The position numbers were made by a program, and so were the translations under genes. DNA of 10,406 bases from Fischerella sp. (lineage in GTDB: Bacteria > Cyanobacteriota > Cyanobacteriia > Cyanobacteriales > Nostocaceae), in the NCBI GenBank assembly GCA_026419705.1, contig JANZYY010000034.1, positions 1 to 10,406 on the forward strand, given 5' to 3'. The notes below the pieces were generated by a model. The model ran no database searches, had not been told where the DNA came from, and worked only from the letters and a program-made list of their open reading frames with translations. Positions 6,816-10,406 of this stretch are shown one piece after another. Position 1 is the first letter of the stretch, and each line of letters starts with the position of its first letter.

Positions 6816-6944
6816 ATGTCTGAAAATTTTCTTGAAAATTCTAATTCTATATCTATCAACATTGCTAATATCAATTTACCCATTTCCGATTGCAAATATC
6901 AAGCGATTAAGCAGTTAGTTGCTGTCTTTCAGTTCATACCATAG
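6816..6944 (+). CDS. possible small protein of 42 residues, unrecognised
   Basis: An ATG at 6816 opens 42 codons ending in TAG at 6942-6944. GAAG at 6807-6810 could serve as a ribosome site five bases ahead. The peptide begins MSENFLENSNSISINIANIN, then has one Cys at residue 26 and a short helix-like stretch, YQAIKQLVAVF. It has no signal peptide, transmembrane segment or motif that I recognise. It could be a real small protein, the leftover 5' end of a lost gene, or a chance ORF in AT-rich DNA. Chance is a serious possibility, since ORFs of this size arise easily. Confidence 0.25.
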   Translation: MSENFLENSNSISINIANINLPISDCKYQAIKQLVAVFQFIP

Positions 6945-7000
6945 GTAAATGAAAAACATTAAGCGTTTTAAATTTTTTCTACCTTTCTTGTCTCCTCTCT

Positions 7001-7032
7001 CCCCCCTCAAAAAAGGGGGGATTTAGGGGGAT
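7001..7032. repeat. C-run/G-run hairpin of a common cyanobacterial type, downstream of the lytic transglycosylase gene
   Basis: CCCCCC at 7001-7006 faces GGGGGG at 7015-7020 across TCAAAAAA, followed by ATTTA and a second G-run at 7026-7030. It begins about 30 bases beyond the stop of the minus-strand gene at 7063, so it could stop that transcript, although no T-run follows the stem in that direction. CCCCC-A/T-GGGGG-ATTTA-GGGGG strings of this kind are, to my knowledge, frequent dispersed repeats in cyanobacteria. Confidence 0.5.
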
Positions 7033-7062
7033 GCCAAAATCTAGACTAGAATGGTGCCCTTT

Positions 7063-9255
7063 TCAGCGCTGCGATAGTTGTGGGTGCTTGGCTGAGTATT
7101 GCCCTACGATCCGGGAAATTTCAGGGTTATAAAGACGCAAATAATTCCAATAGTTACCAAAAACCTGTCGCACGTAATTTTTGGTTTCCTCAAAAGGAAT
7201 GGATTCAACAAATTCATCCGGATCTTGTTTTGGTAGAGTTTGCAACCATTTGCTGACATTACCGGGACCAGCATTGTAACTGGCGATCGCCAGCAGGGAG
7301 TTATTGCCGTATTGTTGGTGGGTATGATCCAAATACCAAGTACCGAACATGATATTTTCGTTAGGATTTTCGAGGTCTATTTTTTTGCTGTCTTGGTTAA
7401 TTTGGGAAGCAATCCATTTAGCTGTATCTGGCAATAATTGCATCAAGCCAGTAGCATTAGCAACAGATTTAATTTTGGGCTGAAACCGTGATTCCTGACG
7501 AATCAAAGCAGTTACTAGTAGAGGGTTAAGTTGGCGTTTTTGCGACCAATATTCTATTTCCCTAAGATAGGGAAAGGGGTAACGAGCTTGCCAATAAATT
7601 ATCTTTTTACTCAAAGCTTCATACTCAGCTTTTTCTTCTGGTTTATCTCGGTCTTCTAATTTAGAAATCTTGTCAATCCCGATTAAATATTCTCCTTGTG
7701 TAAATCGCATCAAACCCTCGGTAAATTGCTCTGCTACCGTAGGCTGCATTTTGTTTTGAAATTCAGTTTCCCACTGCAACCAAGCATCGCGGTCTTGACC
7801 TAGCAGATATAACTCTTTGAATGTTTGCGAACCTGCTATGGGTAAAGGACGCGCAAGAGGAACCACTTCTGGTTTGAGCTGGCGCACGTTGTGAAAGTCG
7901 CCAACGTTTAGTCCTAAAGTTACTGCCGATCGCCATGCATAGTAAGAATAGGGAAACTGGCTAATCACATACTCATAAACTTGTTTAGCCTCCTGTGTTT
8001 TCCCCAATTTTGTTGCCCATTTCCCGACCCAAAAACCTGCTCTGGGAGCTAAAATACTGTCGGGGTTACTAGTTATAATTGGTTGCGCCCATTGCCATGC
8101 AGCTTGGTAATCTTGGGCTTTAGCTTTTTCTTGTGCTATTTTCCAGCGGTACTCTGCAGCTTGTTCTGTATTATTGTACTTGGTGACCAGTAATTGCAGC
8201 GCCGCATTGACTGCTTTGGTATCCTTTTGAACTTGGAGAATTTTAATTTTTGCTAGCAGCGCCTCCCCTGCTTGCTCAGGGTGTTTGCTAATGACTCGGT
8301 CAAGATATGGGAGAGCATTTTGACTTGGTTTTGTCATTTCTGCCAAACGCAGCAGGGCTGTACCTGCTTCATTGGTCTGGGGGAAATCATTGATGAGTTG
8401 TTGATATGCTGCGATCGCTTGTTGTCGTTTTCCGCCGATCTGCCATCCTCGCCCGATGCGATAGAGGTTACGGGGTGTTTTAGTTGCTTTAGCATATGCA
8501 TTCGCAGCTTTGTCAAATTCATTGTTTTCCCAGTAAGCTGTAGCAACAATTTGCCATTCTTCCGGTTTGAGAGTAGGATTTTTCATCAAAAGATCCAACA
8601 CAGCCACACTTCCTGGTTGGTCATGGGCGTACTTAGCCAAAATCAGCTGCAACTGCGGCTGGTTGGGGTTGGTTTCTAACCGCTTGCGGATAATATCCCA
8701 GGTGAGGGGATGAGAAGGAAAAGAAGCGATCGCTCTGTCTTGATATTCTGGAAGTCCAATTAAATACAAAGCTTTAGCCGCAGCTGGATGTTCGGGATAG
8801 CGTTTGAGTACCGCCTGTCTATTGTCTGAGGCTTTGCCTTCCTCTCCCAAAATATCGTAAGCTTGAGCTGTTTTGAGTAGAATGTAAGGCGCTAAAAGTG
8901 GATAGTCTTTTTCAAGTCCTTCCAGTAATTTTAGTGCTTGTTTGGCTTGCTTGCGTTCAATTAAGTCACTCGCCAACAGGTAGCGAGCGCGATGACGGTC
9001 TGGTGATGGGAATCCCTTGACTAGTTCTTGTAGTTTTGCTGCTCTTTCCTGAGGGGGTTGCAGCACCAATGGAAAAACAGCTGATTCGGCTTTATTTGCT
9101 TCCGTCAGCTGTTCGGACTGATTTTGGAATTGTTTCAGCCATTGGCCCAGATATTTTCCCATTTCAGGAGCCGAAAACATTGCTCCAGCCAAAAAGGCAC
9201 ACAGTCCTGCACCCACGATTAGAGATATTTGCTTTTTCTGTAGCTTCTTCAGCAT
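7063..9255 (-). CDS. Slt70-like lytic murein transglycosylase
   Basis: Cleaves the glycan strands of peptidoglycan between MurNAc and GlcNAc, forming 1,6-anhydroMurNAc ends (glycoside hydrolase family 23). The ATG at 9255 gives 730 residues against ~645 for E. coli Slt70. Basic KKLQKKQ followed by hydrophobic ISLIVGAGLCAFLAGAMF (residues ~9-26) is a signal or membrane anchor without an obvious cleavage site or lipobox. Residues ~80-560 are helical and TPR-like, with many A..Y...P repeats, as in the superhelical U-domain of Slt. The catalytic domain lies at ~570-700: IRQESRF with the catalytic acid Glu588, GLMQLLPDTA, ENIMFGTWYLD, and SYNAGPGN at ~660. All GH23 motifs are intact. No good Shine-Dalgarno is seen. 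It lies alone between two long gaps. The family is secure; whether it acts in growth, division or hormogonium/heterocyst remodelling cannot be read from the sequence. Confidence 0.95.
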   Translation of the reverse strand: MLKKLQKKQISLIVGAGLCAFLAGAMFSAPEMGKYLGQWLKQFQNQSEQLTEANKAESAVFPLVLQPPQERAAKLQELVKGFPSPDRHRARYLLASDLIERKQAKQALKLLEGLEKDYPLLAPYILLKTAQAYDILGEEGKASDNRQAVLKRYPEHPAAAKALYLIGLPEYQDRAIASFPSHPLTWDIIRKRLETNPNQPQLQLILAKYAHDQPGSVAVLDLLMKNPTLKPEEWQIVATAYWENNEFDKAANAYAKATKTPRNLYRIGRGWQIGGKRQQAIAAYQQLINDFPQTNEAGTALLRLAEMTKPSQNALPYLDRVISKHPEQAGEALLAKIKILQVQKDTKAVNAALQLLVTKYNNTEQAAEYRWKIAQEKAKAQDYQAAWQWAQPIITSNPDSILAPRAGFWVGKWATKLGKTQEAKQVYEYVISQFPYSYYAWRSAVTLGLNVGDFHNVRQLKPEVVPLARPLPIAGSQTFKELYLLGQDRDAWLQWETEFQNKMQPTVAEQFTEGLMRFTQGEYLIGIDKISKLEDRDKPEEKAEYEALSKKIIYWQARYPFPYLREIEYWSQKRQLNPLLVTALIRQESRFQPKIKSVANATGLMQLLPDTAKWIASQINQDSKKIDLENPNENIMFGTWYLDHTHQQYGNNSLLAIASYNAGPGNVSKWLQTLPKQDPDEFVESIPFEETKNYVRQVFGNYWNYLRLYNPEISRIVGQYSAKHPQLSQR

Positions 9256-9693
9256 TGAGACCCGCTGAAAATTTCACATGAATTTCTTGCCACTTTAACA
9301 CTAACTAGTGGTTTAGATAACCATTTTTGCTTGTTTATTTTTAGTTTATTTTTAATAATCAGTAAAAAAAATTAGAAATCAATAGCTGCTTAAGTATTTA
9401 TACTTGAATTAATAAATAATATGAATTTTTCATTTAACATCTTCCAATAGATATATTTTTTATTTACTTAGTACAGCTTTGTGTAAAAGAGTAACGATTT
9501 TAAACGCACCAGGTAGCAAAGGAAAACGCACCAGGGACGCAGGGTGTTGGTACGCAAATTTTGCGCGTGAACTGATGCAATTACGCTTGATGTGAATTAA
9601 AAGCATAGCAAAAATCAAGTTTTGGAAACCGACTACAGATGTACTGGGATTGGGTATTGGTGATTAGGAATTGGTATTGGTAATTGGGCAATA
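9256..9693. other. AT-rich intergenic region with small repeats
   Basis: This gap of about 440 bases lies upstream of the lytic transglycosylase gene and downstream of the PLP enzyme gene. The first ~220 bases are strongly AT-rich and should carry the transglycosylase promoter, though I could not pick a convincing -10/-35 pair. AAACGCACCAGG occurs twice, at 9502-9513 and 9524-9535. CGCAAA/TTTGCG forms a small hairpin at 9553-9565. From ~9645 the sequence becomes ATTGG-type low-complexity repeats. No gene is recognised. Confidence 0.6.
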
Positions 9694-9740
9694 TTAAAAC
9701 TTATTAATTCCTAATCCCTCTTCCCCAGTCCCCAGTCCCT
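9645..9740. repeat. degenerate ATTGGT/CCCCAGT short tandem repeats spanning the 3' end of the PLP enzyme gene
   Basis: On the left, ATTGGG, ATTGGT and AATTGG units recur from 9648 to 9688. On the right, two exact CCCCAGT heptamers lie at 9723-9736, followed by CCC. CCCCAGT is the unit I know as STRR1 of heterocystous cyanobacteria. Between them, GATTAGGAATT (9662-9672) and AATTCCTAATC (9706-9716) form a perfect 11-base inverted repeat straddling the stop codon at 9694-9696. Confidence 0.7.
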
Positions 9741-10406
9741 TTAAATCTACATTTCCACCACTAATAACAACACCAATTTTAGCCTGCGGTGCTTTCACTA
9801 CACCTTCTAGTAAAGCCGCTGCTGCTAAAACTCCAGTGGGTTCCACAACAATTTTTAAGCGTTCCCACAAAAAGAACATGGTGCGAACAATTGCTTCCTC
9901 AGATACCGTCACCATGTCATCGACGTAATCCAACACCAAAGGAAAAGTAATCTTTCCCAAGCTGGGAGTACGCGCACCATCAGCGATAGTATCGGGATTA
10001 TTTACCGAGTGGAGAATTTTGCTGTGAAAGGAACGAGTCGCATCATCAGCGCGTTCTGGTTCTACTCCTATGACTTTACACTTAGGTGAAAGTGCAATAG
10101 ATGCGATCGCGCTACCGGAAAGTAAGCCGCCACCGCCACAACACACTAATAATAAATCTAGTTCGCCGACTTCCTCAATTAGTTCTTTCGCTGCTGTACC
10201 CTGTCCCGCGATGATATGGGGATGATCGTAAGGGGGAATGATTGTTAAATTTCTCTGTTGTGCCAAAGTTTGAGTCAATTCTTCCCTATTTGTCTGACTG
10301 CGGTCATACAAAATTACCTCCGCACCGTAACCGCGAGTAGCTGCTTGCTTGACGGTAGGGGCATCTTCAGGCATAACGATGGTGGTGGGAATATTTAGTA
10401 ACCGTC
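9694..10406 (-). CDS. PLP-dependent serine racemase/threonine dehydratase family enzyme, C-terminal part
   Basis: Fold-type II PLP enzyme acting on hydroxy-amino acids (threonine/serine ammonia-lyase, serine racemase or L-threo-3-hydroxyaspartate dehydratase). The reading frame stays open to the right edge: upstream of the ATG at 10374 it continues as RLLNIPTTIV, which joins the conserved MPEDAPTVKQAATRGYGAEV. That ATG is therefore internal and the true start is outside, together with the PLP-binding lysine. About 237 codons are present. Visible motifs are GQGTAAKELIEEV, the phosphate-binding CCGGGGLLSG, IGVEPERADDATRS, DGARTPSLGKITFP, KIVVEPTGVLAAAALL and ISGGNVD. The EPERADD spacing matches the divalent-metal site (Glu, Ala backbone, Asp) of eukaryotic serine racemase, which favours that subgroup over biosynthetic IlvA; no IlvA regulatory domain follows. 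The last residues, GLGTGEEGLGINKF, extend past the normal end of the family and are encoded by short tandem repeats. Exact substrate is unresolved. Confidence 0.92.
   Translation of the reverse strand, partial: RLLNIPTTIVMPEDAPTVKQAATRGYGAEVILYDRSQTNREELTQTLAQQRNLTIIPPYDHPHIIAGQGTAAKELIEEVGELDLLLVCCGGGGLLSGSAIASIALSPKCKVIGVEPERADDATRSFHSKILHSVNNPDTIADGARTPSLGKITFPLVLDYVDDMVTVSEEAIVRTMFFLWERLKIVVEPTGVLAAAALLEGVVKAPQAKIGVVISGGNVDLKGLGTGEEGLGINKF

Larger units (their letters stand above)
6215..7062. other. 848-base intergenic region rich in repeats
   Basis: This gap separates two minus-strand genes, the receptor and the lytic transglycosylase. From left to right it holds the receptor leader, an AAGGAGG at 6401-6407, a HIP1 site at 6440-6447, a diverged double-hairpin repeat at 6517-6580, a perfect 10-bp hairpin at 6565-6603, a 12-base direct repeat at 6668-6679 and 6729-6740, a possible 42-codon ORF at 6816-6944, and a C-run/G-run hairpin at 7001-7032. 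No long ORF, tRNA or transposase is recognisable. Confidence 0.7.

Noticed and set aside
8272..8679. A 135-codon plus-strand frame within the lytic transglycosylase gene
   Set aside because: It is antisense to the helical repeat region of an intact gene and has no recognisable motif or ribosome site.
3239..9255. Receptor and lytic transglycosylase genes as one operon
   Set aside because: They share a strand but are separated by 848 bases containing several hairpins.
10374..10406. Treating the ATG at 10374 as the start of the PLP enzyme
   Set aside because: The frame stays open upstream and gives conserved family residues, so the ATG is internal and the gene is cut by the window edge.

Overview
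The window looks like chromosomal DNA of a filamentous (Nostoc-like) cyanobacterium. The evidence is eight copies of the palindrome GCGATCGC (HIP1) in 10.4 kb, an AT-leaning composition, CCCCAGT heptanucleotide (STRR-type) repeats, long repeat-filled gaps between genes, and a chemotaxis-type receptor carrying a cyanobacteriochrome-like GAF domain. No tRNA, rRNA, CRISPR array, intact insertion sequence or phage gene was found.

Layout. (1) Positions 1-839, minus strand: the N-terminal ~279 codons of mnmG, the tRNA wobble-uridine modification enzyme, cut by the left edge. (2) Divergent from it, 1099-1977 plus: an exported M15/VanY-type D,D-carboxypeptidase, followed by a hairpin. (3) 2235-2996 plus: a secreted or periplasmic M48 zinc metallopeptidase. 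(4) 2997-3238: a short gap between converging genes, full of inverted repeats. (5) 3239-6214 minus: a ~991-residue transmembrane methyl-accepting chemotaxis protein with the order TM, extracytoplasmic Cache-like domain, TM, HAMP, GAF, HAMP, MCP signalling domain. Its GAF has both the DXCF cysteine and the Cys-His bilin cysteine of PixJ-type photoreceptors. (6) 6215-7062: an 848-base gap with a second, inverted copy of the repeat found in (4), a perfect 10-bp hairpin, a 12-bp direct repeat, a possible 42-codon small ORF and a C-run/G-run hairpin. (7) 7063-9255 minus: a Slt70-like soluble-type lytic transglycosylase with an N-terminal export or anchor segment. (8) 9256-9693: an AT-rich gap with small repeats. 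(9) 9694 to the right edge, minus: the C-terminal ~237 codons of a fold-type II PLP enzyme of the serine racemase/threonine dehydratase family. Its last codons appear to be made from a CCCCAGT repeat.

How the genes relate. There is no evident operon: spacing is wide and strands alternate. Three proteins act in the cell envelope (M15 peptidase and lytic transglycosylase on peptidoglycan, M48 peptidase on proteins), but they are not arranged as a unit. The receptor is an orphan, with no cheA, cheW or cheY gene inside the window. I see no clearly new multi-gene system. The most notable items are the probable photoreceptor with two possible inputs, the inverted repeat copies flanking it, and the repeat-derived tail of the PLP enzyme.
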